The notes under the pieces were generated by a model. The model saw only the letters and a program-made list of their open reading frames with translations. It was not told the DNA's origin and did not search any database. The position numbers and the translations under genes are program-made. Positions 31,943 through 43,195 of a DNA stretch of 64,000 nucleotides are shown here, one piece after another. How positions within the stretch are numbered: position 1 is the stretch's first letter; each line of letters starts with the position of its first letter. The DNA comes from Paratrimastix pyriformis (lineage: Eukaryota; Preaxostyla; Paratrimastigidae): assembly GCA_027972325.1 (NCBI GenBank), contig JAPMOS010000077.1:5001-69000 (forward strand), given 5' to 3'.

Positions 31943-33313
31943 ATGACGAAGGGTATGGCTTTTCTGTTCCAAAAGTCTTGGCATGTCATCACCAAGGCAA
32001 ACCAGAAGAAACTCTGGATGGCTCAACAACGACAAGCTCATGACGCCAAACGCGACGCCGAAAGAAATGCAGCACGCAAGAAGGAAATGGATGCGCTCGA
32101 TCTCGGCGTCCGAGCGGGCTTAATTCGCGAGCGAGATGCGACCCTTGGCTTTCTATACCAAAAACCGCCTGGGTATGATGCCCTCGAGGACCCTGTCGAA
32201 CGAGCTCGCGAAAAAGAGGACCCTTTTGGCGAGAAGGCAATGGTTGCATCATCTGGAGCCGGAGATGCCCGACCACCCCCCGAACCGGCGAAGCCCCTGA
32301 CGATGGAAGAGAAGTTCCCGATCTTGAAAGGAGCGCCCAAGGCCGGCGACTATGTGGCTGATGTTGAGGTGCGCCACCGGCCGTTTGGGCTTGACGTCTG
32401 TTTCCGCCCCCTGATCGCACCGCCACCAACCCATTTTCCGGGCAGCTTCGGAATGTGCAGTGCGTCAAGTGCAAGCAGTGGGGCCACCAAGTGGGCGACC
32501 GCGAATGCCCAATGAGCGGCATCAATTTCTCGGGTCTGCTTGGCTCGGGGCATGGTCCCCCGGCCGCTCTGACACTCCTCTTCCTCCTCCACGCACCATC
32601 CGCAACAGACCCAGGAGCCGCGAGCGCCCCGCCTCCCACGTCCACCTCCGCCGAGCCCGGCGTTGCTCCTGCGGCTCCCCTGCCCGAGCTTGTGCCCGGG
32701 TGGGCCCTGGAGGACGAGGGGGACGAGGGGAGCAGAGGGGGTCCGCCCCAGCGAGGAGGCCGCCAGGCCTCGTCCGCCCGCCTCAACATGGCCCATGGCC
32801 CCCATCGCCACGCGCCCTGACCCTGACCCTGATCTGGGCCATCCGTAGGCAGATGGGCCTCATGGAGGCGCTCCAGGCCTCCGTCTCGTCGCGCAGCAGC
32901 GGCAGCAGCAAGCACCACAATAAGAAGCACCATCACAAGCGCCATAAGCACCATCACGGGCGCTCGCGCTCCGCATCTTCCGCATCTTCCGCCTCCGCCT
33001 CCCCGCCTTCCCGTTCCCATGCCTCCCATTCCCCATTCACCTCCTCCACCCCCTCCTGCCATGCCTCCCCTCCTACCCTCCCTCCTTCCCGTTCCCGTGC
33101 CTCCCTCCTTCCCGTTCCCGTGCCTCTCCTTCCCGTGCTCATGCCTCCCCTCCTTCGCGCCGTCACGACTCCCCTCCTTCCCGTTCCCGGGCCTCCCCTC
33201 CTGTGCGCACCCACGCCTCCCCGCCTTCCCATTCCCGTGCCTCTCCTTCTTCGCGCACCCACGCCTCCCCGCCTGCTCGTGATGGGCAGCGCCACTCCGA
33301 GCGAAGAAAATAG
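31943..33313 (+). CDS. CIR1-like protein (CIR N-terminal domain, CCHC knuckle, RS/His-rich tail)
   Basis: CIR1 (CBF1-interacting corepressor) is a nuclear protein tied to Notch-target repression and to splicing. The CIR_N domain is clear at the start: KSWHVITKANQKKLWMAQQR, matching the human KSNIKKVWMAEQK region, then RDATLGFLYQKPPGYD and EKFPILKGAPKAGDY. Exon 1 is 31943-32395 and the intron is 32396-32445. Exon 2 opens LRNVQCVKCKQWGHQVGDRE, the zinc knuckle C-x2-C-x4-H-x5-C, followed by CPMSGINFSG. A later exon is acidic (WALEDEGDEGS). The next is His/Lys- then Arg/Ser-rich (SKHHNKKHHHKRHKHHHGRS). The RS-rich frame ends in RDGQRHSERRK at 33313. Repeats make the last 250 bp ambiguous, and another frame runs to 33326. 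The protein is probably complete. Confidence 0.85.
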
Positions 33314-33827
33314 GGTCCGCTCCTGATGCGACCAAAACCGCGGCTTGACCGAACCGGGGGGAAATCGGGTGGCCGGGGAACCAGGGACGGAAGGGGGCCG
33401 CCCCAATCGTTCCGTTGGGTGTGCAGCCCTGAGTGACCTCCCCATCGCCGATGTAAATCAGGCAGCTCCAAGGATCCCAGACGCACAAGCGAGCCGAGTT
33501 TCCTCTGAGCGGGGGGGCTGTCCCAGGTCTCGCAGTTGATGTGTGCCCAGGGGTCGGTTGAGGGATCCTCGGCGATCTCGGCCGGAGGCCATGGGTTCTT
33601 CGGTGGCGCTGAATGGGGTGGGGGCGCCGACCCAACCGGATTTCCCCGGTGATGCCATGAGCCAACGGTGGCCGATAAACCGTGGAAGTTTGCCGCCAAT
33701 CACGGCGCCGATGGAGATCGAAACGTGGTTACCAAGCCGGGATGCCACAAGTGTCGCCGTTTAACTCGGCCCATGTCCCGACAGGAAAGGTACAGATTCT
33801 GCCCGAAAAAGACATGAAAAACAAGAA
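33314..33827. other. Spacer between CIR1-like and transporter genes
   Basis: No supported gene. A minus-strand frame from an ATG at 33748 stays open for 96 codons (MASRLGNHVSISIGAVIGGK and onward). A second minus frame includes NPWPPAEIAEDPSTDPWAHI. Both look somewhat protein-like, but neither matches a family known to me. The plus strand has no good frame. The last 60 bp before the transporter ATG are AT-richer and could be its promoter. Confidence 0.35.
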
Positions 33828-35251
33828 ATGACACGGAGTCTCGCTTGCCCTGAGGTTCTGGAAGCTAACTCCATCAAAATCATTCATGAAATCGGGATGA
33901 TGAAAGGGCTCGCGCAGGCGAATCCGTATGCTCCACCTCTCTTCTTGATCATTGTTTTGTGGCTGTGTTCGGGTGTCTTGAACTCCCTCCTCCATCAACT
34001 CATCACCACCATCGGCCTCTCACATCCCCTCTCTCTCGTGATCGTTCTCCCAGGTTCGTATTTTTTTCGGTTTTGTTGTTAATCGAGTTTTTTTTGGCCC
34101 AATAGGCTATATCGGCAGCTTTCTCTACAGCTTTCTGCCAATAGCACACACCAATCGGACCGGAAAAGTCACCGTGCTCACTCCTTCACAGCACTGGCGA
34201 TTAGCATTGATATCACTTTGTGATTTCACTTCCTATTCTTTCTCAATGGTGGGCCTCACCTTGGCCGGCAGCGGGGTCTGTTTTGCCGCCTGACCATCCG
34301 TCCGCTCACATCCAGTGCAGTACCACCAAATGATTTTCTCCTCGCTCGCGGTTGTGACTGCAATCTTTTCAAGATTTGTGTTCCACCGCACGCTCAGCTG
34401 GACGCAGTGGTTCAGTGCGATTCTGCTGGCGGTAGCGCTGCTGCTCGCCTCCACGGCCACCATCCAGCCCACCGCGCAGCCCCAGCTGCGGAAGGGGCTG
34501 CTTTTCGATGTGGTCGGGGTCGTCCTGGGGGCAGCCTTGAATGTCCTGTCGGAGGACACACTCACCGTCCGAGCCGTCGAGTCTTCCGTCTTCTCCTTCC
34601 ACGTGGTCCGGCCCTCTGCCGCCGTCTGACGACAAAGCTCACCGCCCCTTCCTCCCCCTCTGGCAGAGTATGGGCAACCTGGCCCTGGTAGGGGTGTACT
34701 TCCTGTCGTTCACCTTCCCCCACGGCCGCGACCTGCTGCTGGTCCCCATCCGGGACGCCGGCTCGCACTACCTGCTGCTGGCGGCCGTCCTGGTGCTGCT
34801 GTCGCTGAGCTACATCGTGCGCAGCGGGGCCTACTACCACCTGCTCATCCAGCCCAACGGGGCCCTCCTATCGGGCTTCCTGCAGGCCTTCCAGGCGGTG
34901 CTGGTGCTGTTGTTGACCCACGTCATGTTCTGCGACCCGGACGCCTCGCCGGTGCACTGCCTGACCCCCCTCAAGATCGGCGCCAGCGCGGTCATCTGCG
35001 GATGCGTGGTGGTCTTCGTCTGGCAGTCGGCCCCCCAGCAGCCAGGCGGCGGGTCTGCCTCCAGCGGCGGCAAGGAGGACCGCAGCGTCTCGCCGGGCGG
35101 CGCCGGCGGGCCCGCGGGGCCCAACAACCGGGGTCGGGACCTCGAGGACGAACCGCAGGAGGTGCGTATCGAGGGGATTGCCCCCGGGCCGGCCTCGCTC
35201 ACCCCCCGCGTGGTTCTCGCTGATGCGGCGGGGCTCCGGGTCGAGGTGTGA
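33828..35251 (+). CDS. DMT-superfamily transporter, SLC35/nucleotide-sugar-transporter-like
   Basis: A polytopic membrane protein with about ten hydrophobic segments. Exon 1 (from the ATG at 33828) has PPLFLIIVLWLCSGVLNSLL and HPLSLVIVLP. Exon 2 begins GYIGSFLYSFLPIAH and includes HWRLALISLCDFTSYSFSMV. Exon 3 begins YHQMIFSSLAVVTAIFSRFV and has the FHRTLSWTQWFSAILLAVAL pair typical of the DMT fold. The last exon starts SMGNLALVGVYFLSF. It contains AYYHLLIQPNGALLSGFLQA and the final helix SAVICGCVVVFVWQ, then a 70-residue polar, probably cytosolic tail. The stop is at 35249-35251. Members carry nucleotide sugars, sugar phosphates or small metabolites, mostly across Golgi, ER or plastid membranes; the substrate cannot be read from this sequence. 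It converges on ITPK1, with 233 bp between the stops. Confidence 0.72.
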
Positions 35252-35484
35252 GTCACATCTCGGCCTCTGCAGGCTCGCCTTCCCGACTCCAGTCTATCGC
35301 TCTCGCTCTCTCGTTTCCTGCGTTTTTTTTTTGTTTTTTTGGTTTTGTTCTGTTTCCCATCCTCGGGCACAGAGTTCGACTTTTCTGACTCGCCTCTCCC
35401 CGGGAGGAGACACACTCTTACATTTTTTCCCCCTTCAAACCCAACCCGGCAACCGAAATTACCGGGCAGGTGCAGGACACATTA
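35252..35484. other. Convergent 3' spacer
   Basis: A 233-bp gap between the transporter stop and the ITPK1 stop, with T- and C-rich tracts (for example TTTTTTTTTTG at about 35325). It must hold both 3' ends. No separate feature is seen. Confidence 0.5.
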
Positions 35485-37927
35485 TTACAGGTGTGCGGGC
35501 CCCGCAGGCGTCCGCCCGACCGCGTCGCAGACTCGGCGCAGGTGGTCGGTCAGCAGCCCCACCGCATCGTCGACCTCCGTGTAACCTGGACGGCCCCCCG
35601 GGCCAGCCAGGGGGGGAGGAGTCAGGAAACGTTCCGTCGGGGGCACGTGCACGGCGGGCTTCCCCCGGCACGGGAGGGGAAGGCGCGAGGAGGCAGGGGA
35701 GGCTCCCATGTGGGTGCAGACTTGGAAGGTAGTTGATGTCGACAAGGTAATACGTCCCGGGCTCGGCAGAGCTGGCGATCAGGTCATACCCGAACAGTTC
35801 GAGACCCTGCGGGGCGGAGGGCGGGGCGGAGGGCGGGGCGGAGGGCGGGGCGGGGAGGGGGAGGGGGGAGGGGGAGGGAGGGCGGGAGAGGGAGGGGGCA
35901 GATGGGTGAGTCCGATCGATCCGATTTGCGAACGAACACGGGCCGCCACGCACTCTGCAGCCAACCCTTCCTTCGGTCTCCCCGCCCCGCCACTCATCGA
36001 CGGCGGCAGCCTCAGGGCACAGGCCACACCGGCCCGTCTCCCCCTTGTCCTTCCCCGAGCGGAGCCCCCAATGGGAGGAGCGGCTCATCGCCCTCTTACG
36101 CCAGTTCCCCAACAGGTCCGCGCCTCTCTCGACATGCGACCGCCCTCACGCTCCGAGCCATCCAGCGGAGTGGGGGAGGTTGGCCCACCTTGCGCCATCC
36201 CATTCGCGCCCTTCTTTCGGGAAGTGGCTGCGATTGGGGGAGTCGCGTTCGGTTCGGGGGGACCACCATTCCATTCCAGCGGGCAGACCAGTTTCTGTTT
36301 GATGGCCTCGGTCACGGCCCGCAGGAAGACAACGGGGGGAACGCCTGGCGCCCACCCGGCCGGGAGCACCCGGAAAGAAAAAGACGCCGATGAGCGGATG
36401 TATCACCCCGGTGATACCGGCGGGGTGATAGCCGGCGAGGTGATCCCAGCTGGATGATACCAGCTGGGTGATAGCTGATAGCCGGCGGGGTGATAGCCGG
36501 CGGGGTGATAGCCGGCGGGGTGATAGCCGGCGGGGTGATAGCCGGCGGGGTGATAGCCGGCGGGGTGATAGCCGGCGGGGTGATAGCCGGCGGGGTGATA
36601 GCCGGCGGGGTGATACCGGTGGGCCGGCGGGGTGAGGGCGTCAGCGCCAAGTGGCGGCGCTGGCCGTAGCGATCGCACTGCCCTGGCGGCTATGGGCGGG
36701 CCGACGGACTGGTTTCGGTCAGGGCCACCCCGGAGGGCCCCATCTTCTGGCTGTTGAAGGTGCGCCACTCGGTGGTCGCCGTGGCAGCCGCGTGCAGGGC
36801 GGGAGGCAGCGAGTCGCGCAGGGCGCACTCGACGTGGTCCCCGATGACGTACACCTTGTGGACGGCCCCCCGGTGTGGCACCAGGCGTTGAAGCAGGTAC
36901 GGCTCCGGGCTGGGGGAAGGGGTGGATGCGTGCGGGTGGAGGATGAGCTGGGTGGGTGGATGGTGGGCGAGGGAGGTAGGGAGGAGGAAGGGGGATGGGG
37001 GACGGTGGTATGGGGACGGGGAGACGGTGGCATGGGGAGACGGGGGACGGGGAGACGGGGACGGGGAGACGGGGACGGGGAGACGGGGACGGGGGACGGG
37101 GACGGGGGACGGGGACGGGGACGGACGGGAGGGAGGGAAGGGAGGGAAGGGCGGAGGAGGAGAGGGAAGGAGGGTGGGGAGGGGGAGGGATAGCGTACCT
37201 CTCCAGGATCCCGGCGCGCTCCAAGTCGGCCATCTCGTACGCCAGGACGAATTGGTGCGCCTTTAGTGTCAGCCCGCATGCCATGGCCGGCTTGGCCACT
37301 ACAACCGGGGGCGAATGAGGTGAGCCAGACAGCCGCATGTCGCTCGCAGGCGGACCCACGGGGAATTCCAACCCGGCCTGGCGGAAGGCCTCGGGAGTGC
37401 CGGGGCGATCGCGGCTAACAACCACAGAAGCAGGCCAGCGCACCCGGAACGTCTACGGGGGGGAGGAAAGGCGATAGAGACACCCGGGGAGATTCGGGCA
37501 CGCCAGACGTGAGGCGAATCGGGGGCTGGTGCCGGGGGAGCTGTGACGGTGACATCAAAGTGAGCGAAAGCTTCGCAGGTTGAAACCCGGTCAAGCAGGA
37601 CATCCAGGTTGTGCACCGGCTCCACAATGCGAACCGCAGGGTGGGCGGCACAGTACCTCTGGACGAGAAACGTGGACTGATTGTGTCGCATCGTGAAGGG
37701 CAGACATCGAACCGCTCCAGGAGGCGCTTGGTTTCTTCATTTGCGGCGCTCATCCAATCGGTCAATTTGTGATAAATAACGTTGAAATCCCCTTGTTCTT
37801 CGATGGGACGAGAAAAATCAATGATCACGACCCGTGCGAATTTTCTTGTGGCCTCGATCAGACTCCGAAAGGTTGGATGGCCGATCTTCTTCGGACTGAA
37901 GATGAATCCGACCAACAACGGCTGCAT
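35485..37927 (-). CDS. ITPK1: Inositol-tetrakisphosphate 1-kinase
   Basis: ITPK1 phosphorylates inositol polyphosphates using an ATP-grasp fold. The ATG is at 37927. The N-terminus reads LLVGFIFSPKKIGHPTFRSL, then VVIIDFSRPIEEQGDFNVIY and HKLTDWM, matching human NLSRPIEEQGPLDVIIHKLTD. Next come FLVQRYCAAHPAVRIVEPVH and NLDVLLDR, after a short intron. The ATP-grasp middle reads GLEFPV, then VVAKPAMACGLTLKAHQFVL. QRLVPHRGAVHKVYVIGDHV and ECALRDSLPP follow. Then ELFGYDLIASSAEPGTYYLV and DINYLP give the D-x-N metal-binding end. The last exon is GYTEVDDAVGLLTDHLRRVC, with TAA at 35485-35487. The piece between the phosphate-binding middle and LFGYD is poorly resolved because introns there are full of repeats. 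The gene looks complete. Its start lies 120 bp from the divergent coiled-coil gene. Confidence 0.9.
36412..36615. repeat. GATAGCCGGCGGGGT minisatellite
   Basis: About ten near-perfect 15-bp units (GATAGCCGGCGGGGT) preceded by degenerate GATACCAGCTGGGT forms, inside an ITPK1 intron on the opposite strand. There are no spacers between units, so it is not a CRISPR array. Confidence 0.9.
36990..37180. repeat. GGGGACGGGGAGAC array
   Basis: GGGGACGGGGAGAC and GGGGACGGGGG units fill about 150 bp of another ITPK1 intron. Purines are on the plus strand, so the ITPK1 transcript carries C-rich sequence. Confidence 0.8.
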
Positions 37928-38047
37928 TTTGCACCGGCGAGTCACAGAAAATTGGGATCAGAACACCGGTTCAACTGTCTATCTTTTCAAAACTCAGCCA
38001 GTTTTCTCACGGATATTCCACCGCAAGCCGAACCTGGAGCCCGGGCC

Positions 38048-41000
38048 ATGACAACAGTAAACTTTGCGGCAATGACCGATCGTCTTGCGCAGCAAGTTTC
38101 ACAGGCTTTGGACATCCAGATGACCCGCATTGCTCATGCTCACGCATTTATGCTGTCTTTGGGGACTCAACTGGTCGAACTTCGCTCGGAGAATGATACC
38201 CTTCGAGCCCAGATTGCTCAGACTCAGTCACAAGAGGGGAGTTACGATCAGGCGATGCAGGAGATCGATAGCCTCCACGGGCAAGTTCTCGAGCTCAACG
38301 AGCTTGCCACAGATAAAAATCGGGAGGTCTCTTCTTGCACCCGTTTCCACCACTCACCGTTTCCACCACCCACCGATTGATGTCGCCATCCCCCCCAGGT
38401 GACGAGCCTCCGGGCCACAGTCACCGAGCAAGAGGCCGCCATCCTGGCCCTGCGCCAGCAGCTCGAGGCGGCCCATCAGGAGCTGGGCGAGCGGCGAGCC
38501 GACCTGACCAAGGCGCAGCTGTCCGCCACCCAATTGCACCGCGACCTGCGCACCTCCCTGGAGGAGGTGAACGCGCGCACCCAGGAGACGGTTGCCCTGC
38601 ATGAAGAGCGGGCCCAGCTGGTCGCCCAGGTGGCGCAGCTCCAGTCGGAGATGCATCGACAGTCTGGCGATCCGGCCATCCTTCCCCCGTCCCATCCTCC
38701 TCCAGCCCTCCCCCTCTCGTCCACCGCCCTGTCCTCTTCCTCCTGCTTTCCTCCACCCGCCCTCCCGCCCTCCCGCCCTCTCGCCCTCTCGCCCTCTCGC
38801 CCTCTCGCCCTCCTTCTCACGTCTTCCTCCTCCCGTTCACCTCCTCCCACCATCCTGATCACGTCTGCGCGCGCCCCTGCATCCGGCCCCTTCAGGACGG
38901 CCCAATCGGGCCAGCGGACCTTCGACGAGGTGTGCCGGTACGCCTTCAGCCTGGAGCAGCTCATCGGCCGCCTGTCGGCCGCCCACCAGACGGCTGCCCA
39001 GCGGCGCCGGGCGGGCGTGCAGGCCGTGGGCAGGCAGGCTCAGGACCTGGGCCTCCGCCTGGCCACACAGCTGCTGGTCTGAGGCGGCAGAGGGTGATTC
39101 GGGGAAGGGGGGGGAAGTGTGGGTGATGGCCTTCTGATGCGGGGCCCTCTCTTTCCGCAGCCGCTGCTGGACGACGTCGAGGCGATGCTGACCTGCTCCC
39201 AGCAGCCCGGTCTGTGGCCCGGCATCTGCCCTCCTGCGTGGCCCCACTGCGGTTCGTCTGACACTGTGGCCGAGCAGCACAGCAAAGGCGACACAGACAG
39301 ATCAGACACAGACACAGACGGACACAGACAGATACACCCTCCCCACCGACCGCCAACCATCCACACACCGACAATCATCACGCGCTTCTCTGTTCCTCCC
39401 TTCTCCGCCTTCCCCCCCTATCCTCGCTCCCCCGTGCCCCCACCTCGGCAGCTTCCTCGACCCGGCCCACCCCGCTGCCCCTGCCCGTGCTTGCCTCGCC
39501 CAACGACCCGCTCTGCCCCGGGCCCGCGACGCCCCCGCGCACCCCGACCCTCGCCCCGCCGCCTGGGGCCGCCTCGCCCGCCCGAGGCCCCCACCCGCTC
39601 TCGGTCAGCAACACCGTCCAGGTGCCCCGTGCCAGCCCCCTGCCGAGCGCCGTCTCGCTGCCTGCCGGGGCCATGGCCCGCCTGGCCACCGAGGAGGAGG
39701 GCCGCTACCGCCGCCTGATGGTCACCCACCAGGTCCGCCGGGAACCTTCGTGGCCAGGAGTCGCGCGTGGTGGGTCTTAACTGCCCCGATGTGTTTGCGT
39801 TTGGGGACTTGTTGACCTGGCCGGCCTTCCTTCCCCGCGCCTCTTCCGGCCCACCCCACCGAAAGCGTGGCCCCGGATGGTATGGTGATGCCCCCCCCCC
39901 CCCCATGTCTCCCGTCCCCCCTCACCATGTGGGCATTATGATGCTCCCCCTCCTCTTCGCGCGGGGGCAGGTGGGGCTGACCGAGGGTGCCCGTGCCCTG
40001 GTGCGGGACCCCGATGTCGGCATGGTGTACACGCCCCCACGGGTCACGGCCGGTCTGTCCCCCGGCCCGAGCGAGTGGGAGAAGAGAGAGTGCGATGATG
40101 ATGATGGGCTGTGTGGTGTGTGTGGGGTTCGGGGGTGGGGGCGGGGGGGCTGGGCTGCTCTTTGACATCCCTCAACCAGCCCCTGACGTTCCTCGTCTTG
40201 GTCTCCACGCGCTGTCCAGGCGCGTCCCCTGTCAGTCTCGATCCCACCGCGGCTGGCGGCGCCCCCGGTACCCCGCCCCGTCCCGCTCCGAGCAGCACCA
40301 CCAGCGGCGGCGACGGTGATGATGCCGCGCCCCTGCGGAGCCTGCTGACGGAGACCCGTTCGCTGGTGGTGGAGCTGATGGACCGGCTCCCCGAGCGCCC
40401 TGCCGGCCCGGCCGCGCCCGCCGCCGCCGCCGCCACCCCGGGCACGCCCGCTCCTGCCACCACCGCCGCAAGCACGCCCGCCGCAAGCACCACCACCACC
40501 ACCACTACCAGCAGCAGCAGCAGCAGCGCGCTGGACTCGCCCCTGCGCTCGCCGTCCTCGCCGCAGCACCGCCGCACGGGCAGCACGCCCTCGCCCCGTC
40601 TGGTGGCCATCGCCCACTGGCCGGCCCTCTCCCGGGCCGCCGACCAGGCCGGGGCCCTGGTCACGGTGCCCCTGGCCCCGCAGCCCGCCCCGCATCCGCT
40701 CAGCCCCGCCGGGGCAGCCAGCCCGCCGGTCCTCCCCGCCCTGGCCTCGCCCCGCCGTCCCCTGGCGGGTGTCGGGGCCGAGGGCTGGGAGCAGCTGGTG
40801 GCCGAGGTGGCCCGGGAGGAGGCCGCCGAGGTGGCGGCCCTGCGGGAGGCCGAGGGTGCCGTGGGACGCATCCAGCGGGCCGTGGCCAGCGTCGTCCGGC
40901 TGGTGACGCCCGTCCTCACGCTGCACAAGGTCCCTCGGGCTGCGGTGTGCTGGCGGTTGGGCTCCTTTGGGACCACCGGTGCCTCCGACGTGAGGATGTG

Positions 41001-43090
41001 AGTTGTGCGTTGGGCTCATTCCTGCGGTGGCCCGTCTGTTCTCCCGACGTGTCTAGGAACTGGGGGCCGCCTTTGTGCGGCAGCGGGACTCGATCGCCGC
41101 CCTCGGGTCCACCTGCGCCGCCCTCGAATGCAAAGGTCCGTCCGCCCAGACCACAGGCACCGGTCCTCCCTCCCTGCACGGGGCCGTTTTGCCCTGTCTG
41201 GCTGTGCGGGTTACGGGTGATGGTGATGGTGATGGTGATGGTGATGGTGATGGTGATGGTGATGATGATGATGATGATTGGATGATGATGACTGCTGGAT
41301 GCTGATGCTGATGATGACTGGATGCCGCTGCTGATGATGATGATGTTTGGATGATAACCCGTCACTCCCCCACCTGCTTCCGCCGCCCAGCGCGCGTCTT
41401 CGAGGAGCTGCTGCGGGCCGCTCGGGAGCACAGCAGGTCCATCCGTTGGTTCCATCCTCCTCTCCCTTCTCTCTCCCCCTCCTCTCCTCCTCCTTCTTCT
41501 TCTTCTTCTTCTTCTTTCTTCTTCTTCTTCTTCTCTCCTCCTCTTCCTCCTCCTCCTCCTCCTCCTCCTCCTCCTCCTCCTCCTCCTCCTCCTCCTCCTC
41601 CTCCTCCTCCTCCTCCTCCTCCTCCTCCTCCTCCTCCTCCTCCTCCTCCCTCCTCCTCCTCCTCCTCCTCCTCCTCCTCCTCCTCCTCCTCCTCCTCCTC
41701 CTCCTCCTCCTCCTCCTCCTCCTCCTCCTCACTGCCCCTGCCTCCCCTTCCTCCCCTGCCCTGCCTCCCCCCTGTCCCCTGTGCGCACGCAGTATCCTGG
41801 AGGTTGAGAACCAGGTTGCGCTTGAGTTTTTCCGGTCGCTGCGGAAGCCCAACGGGACCCTCACCCCGACCGCCTTCCGGCCGGCCAGCACCCCCGCCCC
41901 GGCCACCACCCGCTCCCGGCAGCCCTCGCCAGGGGGGCGGTTACCAAGCCCATGTCGCCCTTCAGCAGCACCGGCGGCAACCGACCGCCTCCCCGTGCCC
42001 CTCGCCGGCCACCCTGGCGCGGGTGCTAGGCGCCCGGCTGCCGGCGGGGCTGACGGGGGCTGGAAGCAGCTCGTGGGCGAGGCGCCCGCCCCGCGGGGCG
42101 TCCAGCGGCTGTCCAGCGTGGGCGCCGTGGGGGCGCTGCTCCGCACGGGCGAGGTGTGCTCCCCCTCGACGCAGGAGCCCCGGCCGCCCTCCATCGCCGA
42201 GGTCCGTGGCGCCACCTTTGGCCTGCACACGATCTCCTGGCGGATGATGGGCGGGTTGGCGTTACGTGGTAGCCTGTGGGTGGGCGGGTGGGCGGGTGGG
42301 CGGGTGGGCGGGTGGGCGTGGGTGGGTGGGTGGGTGGATTCTGTTGGGGGATTCAGTGGAGGGATGCCGGCAACTCATCCCTCCATCGCTCCTCCCCTTC
42401 TGCCTGCCGGCCTCACCCCCCTCCCCCTCCCCCCCCCAGATGGCCACCCTGGTGGACGAGGAGGTCGAGGCGCTGCAGGACCGGCTGGCCCCCTTCGGGG
42501 TGACCCTGCCCCTGGAGCGGGTCGGCCCCTGCGCCTACGTCCTGACGGGCCCCGCCTCCCGGAAGCTGCACCTGCACGTCATGCCGCCCCGGCCGAGGAG
42601 GCTGCTGGTGGCGGCGGGGTGCCGAGCGGCCCAGCTGCCGATTGGCCGGTCCGTGGCCGCCCGGCTGCCCCAGGGTGCGACTCAATCCCAGATACTAGAG
42701 ACCGGGTGGGCGGGGAGGGCGGGTGAAGGCGGGGCGGGTGAGGGCGGGTGAGGGCGGGCGGGTGAGGGCGGGGCGGGTGAGGGCGGGTGAGGGCGGGGCG
42801 GGTGAGGGCGGGGCGGAGGGCGGGGCGGGTGAGGGCGGGGCGGGTGAGGGCGGGGCGGGTGAGCGGGGCGGCGGGGGGGGGGGGGGGGGCTCGTGATGTC
42901 CAGCTGCTGCCCTGCTCTTGCCGGGGTCTGTGTCTGTGTCTGTGCATAACCGTGTAAGGAGGTTCGCCGGATCGCTTGGGTGAGGCCGACCTCAATTCTC
43001 ATCCCACCCACCGTCCTCCACTCTCCGGCAGTGCGCGTGGGCGAGCGGCTGGTGCCCATCCTGGACTACCTGGACGCTATTCCCCTGTGA
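38048..43090 (+). CDS. Large coiled-coil protein, unidentified
   Basis: Exons, joined by inspection, start at the ATG at 38048 (MTTVNFAAMTDRLAQQVSQA) and continue as almost uninterrupted heptad-like helix. Examples are LVELRSENDTLRAQIAQTQS and, after an intron ending at 38399, SLRATVTEQEAAILALRQQL and LHEERAQLVAQVAQLQSEMH. Later exons include RTFDEVCRYAFSLEQLIGRL, PLLDDVEAML, RLATEEEGRYRRLMVTHQV, LLTETRSLVVELMDRLPERP (then Pro/Thr/Ser-rich), GWEQLVAEVAREEAAEVAAL, RVFEELLRAAREHS, SILEVENQVALEFFRSL and MATLVDEEVEALQDRLAPF. The last exon, from 43032, reads VRVGERLVPILDYLDAIPL with a TGA at 43088-43090. Introns carry (GATGGT)n, (TCC)n and C-rich tracts. I do not recognise the family. Long coiled coils of this kind occur in centrosomal, tethering and motor-linker proteins. 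Inner exon borders are approximate. Confidence 0.6.
41217..41345. repeat. (GATGGT)n / (GAT)n microsatellite
   Basis: GGTGATGGTGATG units, then ATGATGATG, in an intron of the coiled-coil gene. All three frames stay open, so the Met-Val and Asp-Gly ORFs here are artefacts. Confidence 0.9.
41474..41730 (+). repeat. (TCC)n pyrimidine tract, ~250 bp
   Basis: TCTTCT followed by about 65 TCC units, a near-pure polypyrimidine run on the coding strand just upstream of the exon starting ILEVENQV. The poly-Ser, poly-Leu, poly-Pro and antisense poly-Glu/Arg ORFs are artefacts of it. Confidence 0.95.
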
Positions 43091-43195
43091 GCGGTCGCTC
43101 GCACCGTTGTTGTTCCCGGTTTTCTGTTGTGGCCGGGGCGTTAATTTGTGTGTATTATCCTTTTCTGTTTGTCTCTTCCTTGCTGGCGGTCGTAG

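Noticed and set aside
31989-33665. 558-codon minus-strand ORF
   Set aside because: Antisense to the CIR1-like gene, whose plus-strand exons match a known family; the open frame comes from repeats and high GC.
36412-36615. CRISPR-like array of 15-bp units
   Set aside because: Units abut without spacers and the genome is eukaryotic; it is a minisatellite.
41211-42230. Glu/Arg-rich minus-strand ORF
   Set aside because: Produced by (TCC)n and (GAT)n repeats; overlaps exons of the plus-strand coiled-coil gene.
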